Positions 43,912-52,040 of a DNA stretch of 59,328 nt are shown piece by piece. The notes under the pieces are model-generated. The model saw only the letters and a list, made by a program, of their open reading frames with translations, was not told where the DNA came from and searched no databases. The stretch is from Pseudomonas sp. C1C7 (lineage in GTDB: Bacteria > Pseudomonadota > Gammaproteobacteria > Pseudomonadales > Pseudomonadaceae): contig NZ_JABFMP010000037.1 of NCBI RefSeq assembly GCF_013359595.1, positions 1 through 59,328 of the forward strand, written 5' to 3'. A program made the translations under genes and the position numbers. Position 1 is the stretch's first letter. The number at the start of each line of letters is the position of its first letter.

Positions 43912-45438
43912 TTATCGCAGGTTGATGGTGGTGTTCACGCCGTCGTTGATGCTGTCGTCATCGAACCAACGGGCAGTGACCGTCTTGGTCTGAGTGTAGA
44001 ACTGCACCACTTGCTTGCCATACGGACCGAGGTCGCCCAGCTTGGAACCACGGGAACCGGTGAAGCTGAAGAACGGGACCGGCACCGGAATCGGGATGTT
44101 GATACCAACCTGGCCAACGTCGATTTCGGCCTGGAATTTACGCGCCGCCGCACCGCTCTGGGTGAACAGGCCCGTGCCGTTGCCGAACGGGTTGGCGTTG
44201 ACCAGGGCAATCGCCTCATCGAGAGTGGCGACTTCCAGCACCACCAGCACCGGGCCGAAGATTTCCTGGGTGTAGATCTGCATGTCGGTGGTCACGCCGG
44301 AGAACAGGGTCGGGCCGACAAAGTTGCCCTTCTCGTAACCCGGAACACTGATCTCGCGACCGTCCAGCTCCAGCTTGGCGCCTTCCTTGATGCCGCTCTC
44401 GATCAGATCGAGAATCCGCGCCTTGGCCTTTTTCGAAATCACCGGGCCGACGTCGGTGCCCGGCTCGCTGCCGGCATTGACCTTGAGCTTCTGCGCCAGC
44501 GCCTTGAGATCCGGCAGCCATTGCTTGGCCGCGCCCACCAGCACCACCACCGAGGTGGCCATGCAACGCTGACCGGCTGCGCCGAAACCGGCACCGACCA
44601 GGGCATTGAGCGCTTGTTCACGATTGGCGTCCGGCAGCACCACGGCGTGGTTCTTGGCGCCCATCATCGATTGCACGCGCTTGCCGTGTTTGCCGGCCAG
44701 GTCGTAGACGTGAGTACCGACCGCGGTCGAACCGACGAAGGACACCGCCTTGATGTCCTTGTGGGTGCAGAGCCCGTCCACCACGTCCTTGCCGCCGTGC
44801 ACGACGTTCAGCACACCGGCCGGAATACCCGCTTCGATGGCCAGTTCTACCAGCAACATGGTCGACATCGGGTCCTGCTCGGATGGTTTGAGGACGAAGG
44901 TGTTGCCGCAGGCGATGGCCATCGGGAACATCCACAGCGGAATCATCGCCGGGAAGTTGAAAGGGGTGATGCCGGCACACACGCCGATCGGCTGGCGCAG
45001 GGTGTAGGTGTCGACGCCACCGGCGACGTTTTCAGCGAACTCGCCCATCTGCAGGGAACCGATGGAGCAGGCGTGCTCGACCACTTCCAGGCCACGGAAA
45101 ATATCGCCTTCGGCGTCGGCAATGGTTTTGCCCTGCTCGGCGCTCAGCACCGCGGCGATGCGCTTGGAATGCTCGCGAATCAACGCCTGGAGTTTGAGCA
45201 TGATGCGCATCCGCGCGCCGATCGGGGTCAGCTTCCAGGTCTGGAAGGCGCGATGGGCCGCGCTGATCGCCGCGTCGACTTCCTCGGTGGTGGCGAACGG
45301 AACCTTGGCCAGCACTTGCTGGGTCGCCGGGTTGACGATGTCGTGCCATTCGGTGGTCTTGGATTCGACCCACTCACCGTCGATCAACAGCTTGACCTTC
45401 TGCACGGTGGTTTCGTTGGGCGTGAGCGATGCGTTCAT
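43912..45438 (-). CDS. mmsA: Methylmalonate-semialdehyde dehydrogenase (CoA-acylating)
   Basis: 508 residues of the aldehyde dehydrogenase family. ITPFNFPAMIPLWMFPMAIA, SFVGSTAVGTHVY, and the catalytic Cys292 in GAAGQRCMATSVVV are typical of MmsA, which makes propionyl-CoA. The ATG at 45438 has CAGGAGATCGAC upstream; the longer frame is a shadow. Divergent from a LysR gene. Confidence 0.95.
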   Translation of the reverse strand: MNASLTPNETTVQKVKLLIDGEWVESKTTEWHDIVNPATQQVLAKVPFATTEEVDAAISAAHRAFQTWKLTPIGARMRIMLKLQALIREHSKRIAAVLSAEQGKTIADAEGDIFRGLEVVEHACSIGSLQMGEFAENVAGGVDTYTLRQPIGVCAGITPFNFPAMIPLWMFPMAIACGNTFVLKPSEQDPMSTMLLVELAIEAGIPAGVLNVVHGGKDVVDGLCTHKDIKAVSFVGSTAVGTHVYDLAGKHGKRVQSMMGAKNHAVVLPDANREQALNALVGAGFGAAGQRCMATSVVVLVGAAKQWLPDLKALAQKLKVNAGSEPGTDVGPVISKKAKARILDLIESGIKEGAKLELDGREISVPGYEKGNFVGPTLFSGVTTDMQIYTQEIFGPVLVVLEVATLDEAIALVNANPFGNGTGLFTQSGAAARKFQAEIDVGQVGINIPIPVPVPFFSFTGSRGSKLGDLGPYGKQVVQFYTQTKTVTARWFDDDSINDGVNTTINLR

Positions 45439-45557
45439 GTCGATCTCCTGGACGTTGTTCTTATTCAGAGAGCTATCAGTCGAGTCAAGGCGAGCAGGTC
45501 GCCTTGAGAGAAGTCCTGTGCCGCGAATAGGTTTCGCGCTGTTTTTGGAGTATAGAT

Positions 45558-46547
45558 GTGCAAACTTCCAACAAGAACGCACATAAAAGCCGGTCCAACA
45601 TGCAAAAAAACATCACGTCCCTGGGGTCGCTGAACTGGGACGACCTCAAGTTTTTCCTCGAAGTGGCCCGCACCCGCAAGGCCAGTACCGCCGCCAAACG
45701 CCTGGCGGTGGACTACACCACCGTGTCGCGGCGCATCAGTTCGCTGGAAGCTTCGTTGGGTACGCTGTTGTTCGAGAAGTCGCGGACCAGCGGCTTTGTC
45801 CTGACCGCCGAAGGTCAGCGCCTGATGGGTTATGCCGAATCGATCGAAAGCACGCTGCACATGGCCTGTGAACAGGTATCGGGGTCCGGCGTGGCGCTGT
45901 CCGGGCATGTACGCATGGGCTGCACCGAAGGCTTCGGCAGCTTCTTCATCACCCCGCAGCTGAGCCACTTCGTCGACGCCTACCCGGCCATCTCGGTGGA
46001 CATCCTGCCCCTGCCGCACTTCATCAGCCTGTCCAAGCGCGAGGCCGACATCGTCATCGCCCTGGAACGCCCGGAACACGGGCCGTACGTGTGCTGCAAA
46101 CTCTGCGACTACCGCCTGCAGCTCTACGCGACCCAGGAATACCTCGACAAACACCCGCCCATCCGCCGCGCGGCAGACCTGGGCAAGCATTCATTCATCA
46201 GTTATGTCGACGACCTGGCCTTCAGCTCGGAGCTGCTCTATCTGGCCAACGTCCTGCCCAGCGCCAGCGCCAACCTGCGCAGCACCAGCGTGATCGCACA
46301 ATTCGTCGCGGCGCAGCAGGGACGCTCTCTGGCGATCCTGCCCTGCTTTCTCGCAGCACAGGATCCGCGGTTGCTGCCGGTGTTGCCGGAGGAGATCAAC
46401 ATCACCCGGCAATTCTGGATGTACTGCCGCGAAGACCTGCGCAAGCTCAAGCGGATCACCCTGTTGTGGGATTACATCAGGGAGGTGACGGAGCTCAATG
46501 GGCCGTTGTTGCTGGGCCAGACGCGGGAGTTGCGTTTCACCGACTAA
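45558..46547 (+). CDS. LysR-family regulator, probably of mmsAB
   Basis: 329 residues from a GTG with GGAG seven bases upstream; an ATG at 45600 is an alternative without a clear ribosome site. HTH at about residues 25-60 (ARTRKASTAAKRLAVDYTTVSRRI) and PBP-like effector domain. It is divergent from mmsA with a 119-bp gap. In P. aeruginosa the mms regulator is an AraC-type protein, so a different control is used here. Confidence 0.87.
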   Translation: MQTSNKNAHKSRSNMQKNITSLGSLNWDDLKFFLEVARTRKASTAAKRLAVDYTTVSRRISSLEASLGTLLFEKSRTSGFVLTAEGQRLMGYAESIESTLHMACEQVSGSGVALSGHVRMGCTEGFGSFFITPQLSHFVDAYPAISVDILPLPHFISLSKREADIVIALERPEHGPYVCCKLCDYRLQLYATQEYLDKHPPIRRAADLGKHSFISYVDDLAFSSELLYLANVLPSASANLRSTSVIAQFVAAQQGRSLAILPCFLAAQDPRLLPVLPEEINITRQFWMYCREDLRKLKRITLLWDYIREVTELNGPLLLGQTRELRFTD

Positions 46548-46570
46548 GCCCCTGACAACACCATCCACGT

Positions 46571-46661
46571 GCAGGAGCTGTCGAGTGAAACGAGGCTGCG
46601 ATCTTTTGATCCTGTTTTTAAAAGCAGGATCAAAAGATCGCAGCCTTCGGCAGCTCCTACA
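46571..46661. repeat. REPIN, GATCGCAGCC family, long arms
   Basis: GAGGCTGCGATCTTTTGATCCTG at 46592-46614 and its complement from 46625 form a near-perfect inner stem around a 10-bp T/A loop. The outer arms (CAGGAGCTG, CAGCTCCTAC) match less well. It separates the LysR gene from a convergent acyltransferase gene. Confidence 0.85.
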
Positions 46662-46675
46662 GGGGGGCGGCGTGT

Positions 46676-47434
46676 TCAGCCAGGCAGAACGCGGCAGCCC
46701 TTGCGAGTGAGCTCCAGCCGCTGGTAGCTTGCCCGATTTTCGTCACCCAGGCTCATCAACTGCGGCAACGCCGCCTCGGGATCATCCAGGCGCAAACCTT
46801 GAAGGAACTCGATATCGCGCTCCCACCATTTGCTTTCCAGCAAACGCGAAATGACCTCCGGGGAATGCCGATACTTGACCACTTTCGCCGGCACGCCCGC
46901 GACGATGGCGTAGGGCGGCACGTCATGAGCCACCACCGCACGGGTGGCGACAATGGCGCCGGTGCCGACTTTGACGCCTTCCATGATCATGGCGCTGTGG
47001 CCGATCCACACATCATCGCCAATCGTCACGTCGGCAATGACAGGTTCATACGTGAGCGCCGTGTCGGTGTACTGGAAAGGGTGGGAACTGACCCAGTCTG
47101 AAGGGTGAGTGTTTTTTTCCTGACCGATGTAACAGTTATTGCCAATGGAACAAAAACGCCCGATGGACGAAACCGTCGACAACTTGCTGTCACTGCGAAT
47201 GTAGGTATGGGCGCCGATAGTCAGATGTCTGGCATCCATGATCACATGCCCCAGCGAGACACCTTCTTCAATCACCAGCGTCGTTTTTTTACCGAGTGAT
47301 GACACCCCGCCCGCGAACTTGCACTTGTGCTCTCGAAGCCATCGCTTCCAAAAACGGTTTCGGTAAAAACTCAGTAATTTTTTCATCTGCTTAATCAACG
47401 CTTGTTTCTTGTTGTTCGAGCCTGAAGCGCTCAT
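46676..47434 (-). CDS. Hexapeptide-repeat (XAT-like) acyltransferase
   Basis: About 252 residues from the ATG at 47434, or 236 from the one at 47386; neither has a good ribosome site. A left-handed beta helix is seen from repeated [LIV]-G-x4 units (SIGRFCSIGNNCYIG, TIGDDVWIGHSAMIMEGVKVGTGAIVATRAVV) with the PYAIVAGVPAKVVKYR ending typical of CatB-like acetyltransferases; the HPSDWVSSHPF loop holds the likely catalytic His. N-terminal region is Lys/Arg-rich. Substrate could be a sugar or a glycan. It follows yfiB but a terminator lies between. Confidence 0.8.
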   Translation of the reverse strand: MSASGSNNKKQALIKQMKKLLSFYRNRFWKRWLREHKCKFAGGVSSLGKKTTLVIEEGVSLGHVIMDARHLTIGAHTYIRSDSKLSTVSSIGRFCSIGNNCYIGQEKNTHPSDWVSSHPFQYTDTALTYEPVIADVTIGDDVWIGHSAMIMEGVKVGTGAIVATRAVVAHDVPPYAIVAGVPAKVVKYRHSPEVISRLLESKWWERDIEFLQGLRLDDPEAALPQLMSLGDENRASYQRLELTRKGCRVLPG

Positions 47435-47436
47435 GC

Positions 47437-47467
47437 AAAAAATCAGATGCCCGGCTCGGACCGGGCA
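47437..47467 (-). terminator. Likely terminator of yfiRNB
   Basis: Minus strand: TGCCCGG, six-base loop, CCGGGCA, five bases, six T. The T tract is displaced from the stem. It lies 22 bp past the yfiB stop. Confidence 0.55.
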
Positions 47468-47488
47468 GGACACAAAGCATAGCGTCGA

Positions 47489-47998
47489 TCAGTCGGCGCT
47501 CACCACAATGGCAACCCGGCGATTTTCCGTGCGGCCGGACGCCGTGTCATTGCTCGCCACCGGCTTGCTGCTGCCGAAACCCTGCAACTGGATGTTCTCC
47601 TGCTTCATGCCGGCGTCAGCCAGGACGATGGCGACGCTCTTGGCGCGGCGCAGGGAGAGCTGTTCGTTGTAGGCCTCCTTGCCCGACGCGTCGGTATGCC
47701 CATCGACCCTGACCCGCTCGATCCCGACGCTCAGCAACGACTTGCCTATGCGCTGGACGATTTCACTGCTCTGCGCATTGAGGCTGTCGACGTCGCTGCC
47801 AAACAGCACTTTGCCGGACAGGCCGAATGCCCAGCCTTCGTCGGTCAACTCGAAGCCTTGCTGTTTCAGCACGGCGATCTGCGCCGGGGTCAGGCCTTTT
47901 GGCGGCACCGACTGACAACCGGCCAGGCTCAGCACGGCCATCAACAGGGTGATCGAGAACAGTCGCAGGGTATGCTGGGTGAGTGAGTACACGGACAT
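47489..47998 (-). CDS. yfiB: YfiB, OmpA-like outer-membrane lipoprotein
   Basis: 169 residues. Signal with lipobox LSLAGC (Cys about 28), then an OmpA-like peptidoglycan-binding domain (VDGHTDASGKEAYNEQLSLRRAKSV). YfiB captures the inhibitor YfiR at the outer membrane and so frees the cyclase YfiN in response to envelope stress. Third gene of the yfiR-yfiN-yfiB operon. AAGGAG lies five bases before the ATG. Confidence 0.92.
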   Translation of the reverse strand: MSVYSLTQHTLRLFSITLLMAVLSLAGCQSVPPKGLTPAQIAVLKQQGFELTDEGWAFGLSGKVLFGSDVDSLNAQSSEIVQRIGKSLLSVGIERVRVDGHTDASGKEAYNEQLSLRRAKSVAIVLADAGMKQENIQLQGFGSSKPVASNDTASGRTENRRVAIVVSAD

Positions 47999-48010
47999 TC
48001 AGCTCCTTGA

Positions 48011-49267
48011 TTAAACATCGGCGACAGGGTGCTCCGACCCTGCGGTGTGTTGCGCGCCCCGGGTGAGGCGCTTGGCTTGATACATCGCACCATCGGCGGC
48101 ATCGAGCAGTGCGCTGGGCGTGCCCCCGTGATCGGGGTACACGGCGATGCCGATGCTCAGCGAGGTCATTACCTCGTGCGCCCCCGGCAGTTCGATGGGG
48201 ACCTCCATACTGGCGAGGATCTTGTCGGCGATCCGCTCGGCGTCTTCGGTCTTGTGCAGCGGTGTCAGCAGCACCGCGAATTCATCGCCGCCCAGGCGCG
48301 CCACCAGATCTTCCTCACGCAGTTGCGCCTTGACCCGACTGGCCACGGCCATCAGCACGGCGTCGCCGGCGGCATGCCCGAAGCTGTCGTTGATGTCCTT
48401 GAACCGATCGCTGTCGAGGAACAGTACGGCCACTCGCTCGTTGAGCTTGTTGGCGTTACGCAGTGCCCGCATCAGGCGGCCTTCGAAAAACGCCCGGTTC
48501 GGCAGCCCCGTGAGGCTGTCGTGATTGGCCTGGTGCGCAAGGGACTCGTTCTCGCTGCGCAGGTGGATCTGCCTGGATTCGAGTTCGTCGAGCAGCGCAT
48601 TGAAGTCGTTGCCCAGGTTGTCGAGTTCGGCGATGGTCGCCGGCGGCACGCGTCGGTCCAGGGCCCGCTCGCTGCGTGCGGCGTGAGCCACCGCGGCCAG
48701 CCGACGCAAGGGGCCGGTGATGCCGCGCAATTGTCGGCGCGCCAGATAAAGCGCGACCCAGGCACTGATCGCCGTGCACAGCAGAATCCCCACCAGACCA
48801 CTGAGCAGAAAACGCATCAGGCTGCCACCGTGGCCGGTCAGCCGAATGCTGCCGATCTCGCGGTCCTGATGCAGGATCGGCATGCTGATGGGCTTCTCCA
48901 GAAAGGCCTTCGCCATCTGCATTTCGAGCCGGGTCAGCAATCCGGTTTCCGGTCGTTGCCAGCGCGCCAGCACCTGGCCTTTGGCATTCAAAACCTGGGC
49001 ATCGGCCACTTCTTCGGTGGAGGCGATCAACGCCAACGCTTCGGAAGCGGCGGCCTTGTCGTTGAACACCACGGCCGCTTCCACGGTGTAATTGATCGAG
49101 CGGGCGATCAGGTGCAGGTTGTGATCGGCATACACCCGCAACGCCAGAATGCCCAACAAGGTCAGGGACACGCTGGCCATGGCCACGGCCACCAGCGCCA
49201 CGATCAGATGACCGCGGCCGATGACCGAACGCAGGGACGGGCGATTACGCGGCTTGAGCACACTCAT
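48011..49267 (-). CDS. yfiN: YfiN (TpbB), membrane diguanylate cyclase
   Basis: 418 residues: membrane helix about 20-44, a periplasmic CHASE8-type sensor (about 46-150), second helix (about 151-172), HAMP, then GGDEF domain. GGDEF is intact at 326-330 and an RxxD product-inhibition site precedes it (Arg317, Asp320). It makes c-di-GMP and in P. aeruginosa stimulates Pel and Psl. The ATG overlaps the yfiR stop by 4 bp. Confidence 0.93.
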   Translation of the reverse strand: MSVLKPRNRPSLRSVIGRGHLIVALVAVAMASVSLTLLGILALRVYADHNLHLIARSINYTVEAAVVFNDKAAASEALALIASTEEVADAQVLNAKGQVLARWQRPETGLLTRLEMQMAKAFLEKPISMPILHQDREIGSIRLTGHGGSLMRFLLSGLVGILLCTAISAWVALYLARRQLRGITGPLRRLAAVAHAARSERALDRRVPPATIAELDNLGNDFNALLDELESRQIHLRSENESLAHQANHDSLTGLPNRAFFEGRLMRALRNANKLNERVAVLFLDSDRFKDINDSFGHAAGDAVLMAVASRVKAQLREEDLVARLGGDEFAVLLTPLHKTEDAERIADKILASMEVPIELPGAHEVMTSLSIGIAVYPDHGGTPSALLDAADGAMYQAKRLTRGAQHTAGSEHPVADV

Positions 49268-49839
49268 GTGGCCGCCGGCTTGCGACGGGACAGTTGCAGT
49301 ACGCTCGGATGGATGCGCACACCACTGCGGGCGACGGAATCGAGATTGACCTCGAAGGACACCTGCTCATCGCTGACCCGCAGACAGAACAGGCTGCCGA
49401 CGGTGCATTGATCGTCGCTTTCGCTGATGCTCAACACCGGGCGGCCGGTCAGCGCGGCGAACAGGTGGTTGCGCTCCTCAACGGTCAACTTGCCGATGTA
49501 CGCCGCATCGCATTCACCGGCGATGGTCGGGTTGCTGGCCAGCAGGCGACGCACCGTCACGGGCCGGCCCGTCGCCTGGGTCGTGCCTTTGAGCAGGTCA
49601 TCGGTGTATTCGGTGGGGCCGATCACGCACAGGCGAAGCCGGTCGGGTTCAACCGGCCAGCGGGCATAACTGAGAATGCCGAGGACAACTTCGGTGACGG
49701 CCTTGGCGCGTTGCTCGGCCAGGCTCGCAGGCGCTTGCGGTTGTGCGCAGACGATCCCCGACAGCAAACACAGAAGGCCGGCGAGCAGTGCCTGTTTGCA
49801 GCCCATGACATGCCCTGTCGTCCTGACAGCCACCTTCAT
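49264..49839 (-). CDS. yfiR: YfiR, periplasmic inhibitor of YfiN
   Basis: 191 residues from an ATG at 49839; other ATGs at 49806 and 49887 are possible. Signal peptide ending near AQPQA, then the YfiR domain (DUF4154): AVTEVVLGILSYARWP, LRLCVIGPTEY, four Cys of which the DDQCTVGSLFCLRV pair matches the redox-sensitive Cys of P. aeruginosa YfiR. It holds YfiN inactive. First gene of the operon. Confidence 0.92.
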   Translation of the reverse strand: MKVAVRTTGHVMGCKQALLAGLLCLLSGIVCAQPQAPASLAEQRAKAVTEVVLGILSYARWPVEPDRLRLCVIGPTEYTDDLLKGTTQATGRPVTVRRLLASNPTIAGECDAAYIGKLTVEERNHLFAALTGRPVLSISESDDQCTVGSLFCLRVSDEQVSFEVNLDSVARSGVRIHPSVLQLSRRKPAAT

Positions 49840-49934
49840 GCAGGGATTCTCTTCAACCGTAACCAAATGATGCCGCAACGATAGCATAGCGACGGGACGC
49901 CAGCGAAGCAGCGCCCCTCATGCCCGATGCTTTT

Positions 49935-52040
49935 TCAATCAGCCAGGTCTGAATCGCCCTTGAGTTCGAGCATCAAGCCGCTCAGGCGTTTGACCTTGCG
50001 CTTGACCGCCTCTTCGAAGACGCCGCCACGGGGCTCGATCAAGGTGAACCAGTCCTTGGCCCGGGTGATCCCGGTGTAGATCAGTTCCTTGGTGAGCACC
50101 GGGTTCAGGGCATCCGGCAGGATCAGCGCGGTATGGGCGAACTCCGAGCCCTGGGATTTATGCACGGTCATGGCGTACACGGTCTCGACATCATTGAGCC
50201 GACTCGGAAGGACGAATCGCACTCCGCCCTGCCCGTCATTGCGCGGGAACGCCACGCGCAGCACCTGCTTGCCCGCCTCGGGGCCGTCGCGCTCGGGGAG
50301 CTTGAGGGCGATACCGATATCGCCGTTCATCAAGCCCAGGCCGTAGTCATTGCGGGTCATCAACACGGGACGTCCTTCATACCACTGCTGGTCGCTGTCG
50401 ATCAGCCGCGCCCTGAGCAACGCCTCGGTGACCCGCACATTGAGCCCCTCCACACCCCACGGCCCCTTGCGCACCGCGCACAGCAACTGGAAGGCATCGA
50501 AGGCTTGCAGGACCTGGCGCGCCCAGTCCATCCAGCGCACATCGTCCAGCGCGGTATCGGAAGCCGGGCGCTGGTTGCGCAGCACGCTCAGGTAATGCCG
50601 ATAGCCCTGGGGTCCTCCGCCATGTCCTTCGAGCAGCAAGCGCTCCAGGGCACGATCCTGTTCACTCTTGAGCGACACGCTGAACACGTCGCCGTGACTG
50701 CGTGCCGCCAGCAGTTTGCGCGCCTCGTCGGGCTGCTGCTGATTGACCCAACGGGCCAACTGACCGATGCCGCTGCCTTCGCCGAAACGCCGCGAATGAC
50801 GCAACATCACCACCTGCTGCGCCAGCGGATGACTGCCTTGGGTATCTTCCTGCAAGCCGCTGGCTGCCAGGCTTTCGCCGCTGACCGACTCCAGCCACTG
50901 ACGCGTTTGCGGGCTGTACCAACCGGCCTCGGCATCGCGACACAAATCCCCCAGCACCGCCCCCGCCTCCACCGAGGCCAACTGGTCCTTGTCACCCAAC
51001 AACACCAAACGGGCATGGGGCGGCAAGGCGTCCAGCAGATTAGCCATCATTTCCAGGTCGATCATCGAAGCTTCGTCCACCACCAGCACATCCAGCGGCA
51101 GGCGATTGCCCCCGTGGTGGCGGAAGTGCCGGGTACCCGGACGACTGCCGAGCAAGCGGTGGACGGTGGTGACGTCGCAGGGAATCTTGTTGCGGATGTC
51201 TTCGCTGACTTTCAGCGTACGCACCTGCTGGCTGATGGATTCGGTCAGGCGCGCGGCGGCCTTGCCGGTGGGCGCCGCCAGACGGATTCTCAGCGGTTGG
51301 CCCGCTTCGACCGCGGGCGCCTGGAGCAAGGCCAGCAAACGCACCACGGTGGTGGTCTTGCCGGTGCCCGGTCCGCCGGTGACGATACTGAAGGCACCAC
51401 GAGTCGCGAGGGCACAGGCGAGCTTCTGCCAGTCGATCACGTCACCGGATCCAGCCGTACCGAACAGACCGGTCAGGCGCTGAGGCAGGTCGCTCGGCGC
51501 GGCTTCGTGCACCTCAAGGCGTTGGCGCAACGCATGATCGATCTGCCGCTCGTAGGCCCAGTAGCGACGCAGATAAAGACGTTTGCCCGACAGCACCAGC
51601 GGACGCTGCTGCGCGGCTTCACTGGTGTCGACCGCCAGCGCGACCAGACTTCCGGCGGCCAGTACCTTGCACCAATGCGCACCGTCGAGCGATGCCAGCA
51701 ACTGTGACGGCAGCATCGCGCCGCCGTGCACATCGCCTTCCGGCGGCAGCGACAGGGCGAAATCCGGTTCCTTCAAGGTTTCGAACAGATCCAGGCAGAC
51801 ATGCCCATGACCCAGTTGATGACTGGTCAACGCAGCGGCCAGCAGCACCAGCGGATCATCGTTCGGCGCCAGTTCATGCAGGAAGGCGACGAAGGCTTTA
51901 TCCAGCGCCCGCAGCCAGCCACGCTCGACCCAGCGGGTGAGCAACACCAGCAGGTCGTCGGCGCGGTTCAAGGGGGCGAGTTCGGCGAGGTGGCCGGTTG
52001 CCGACGAGCTCGGCAGCACATCGGCGAAGGTGCGATTCAT
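49935..52040 (-). CDS. recD: RecD, exodeoxyribonuclease V alpha subunit
   Basis: 701 residues, 5'-3' helicase of RecBCD. Walker A GGPGTGKTTT at about 222-231, DEAS Walker B (VVDEASMIDLEMM), and late helicase motif TVHKSQGSEF. The ATG at 52040 overlaps the recB stop (ATGA). It ends the recCBD operon; I see no clear terminator in the 95 bp after it. Confidence 0.95.
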   Translation of the reverse strand: MNRTFADVLPSSSATGHLAELAPLNRADDLLVLLTRWVERGWLRALDKAFVAFLHELAPNDDPLVLLAAALTSHQLGHGHVCLDLFETLKEPDFALSLPPEGDVHGGAMLPSQLLASLDGAHWCKVLAAGSLVALAVDTSEAAQQRPLVLSGKRLYLRRYWAYERQIDHALRQRLEVHEAAPSDLPQRLTGLFGTAGSGDVIDWQKLACALATRGAFSIVTGGPGTGKTTTVVRLLALLQAPAVEAGQPLRIRLAAPTGKAAARLTESISQQVRTLKVSEDIRNKIPCDVTTVHRLLGSRPGTRHFRHHGGNRLPLDVLVVDEASMIDLEMMANLLDALPPHARLVLLGDKDQLASVEAGAVLGDLCRDAEAGWYSPQTRQWLESVSGESLAASGLQEDTQGSHPLAQQVVMLRHSRRFGEGSGIGQLARWVNQQQPDEARKLLAARSHGDVFSVSLKSEQDRALERLLLEGHGGGPQGYRHYLSVLRNQRPASDTALDDVRWMDWARQVLQAFDAFQLLCAVRKGPWGVEGLNVRVTEALLRARLIDSDQQWYEGRPVLMTRNDYGLGLMNGDIGIALKLPERDGPEAGKQVLRVAFPRNDGQGGVRFVLPSRLNDVETVYAMTVHKSQGSEFAHTALILPDALNPVLTKELIYTGITRAKDWFTLIEPRGGVFEEAVKRKVKRLSGLMLELKGDSDLAD

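Noticed and set aside
21329..46661. CRISPR-like repeats
   Set aside because: The repeats occur as single inverted pairs far apart between genes, not as regularly spaced direct repeats with spacers. They are REPINs.
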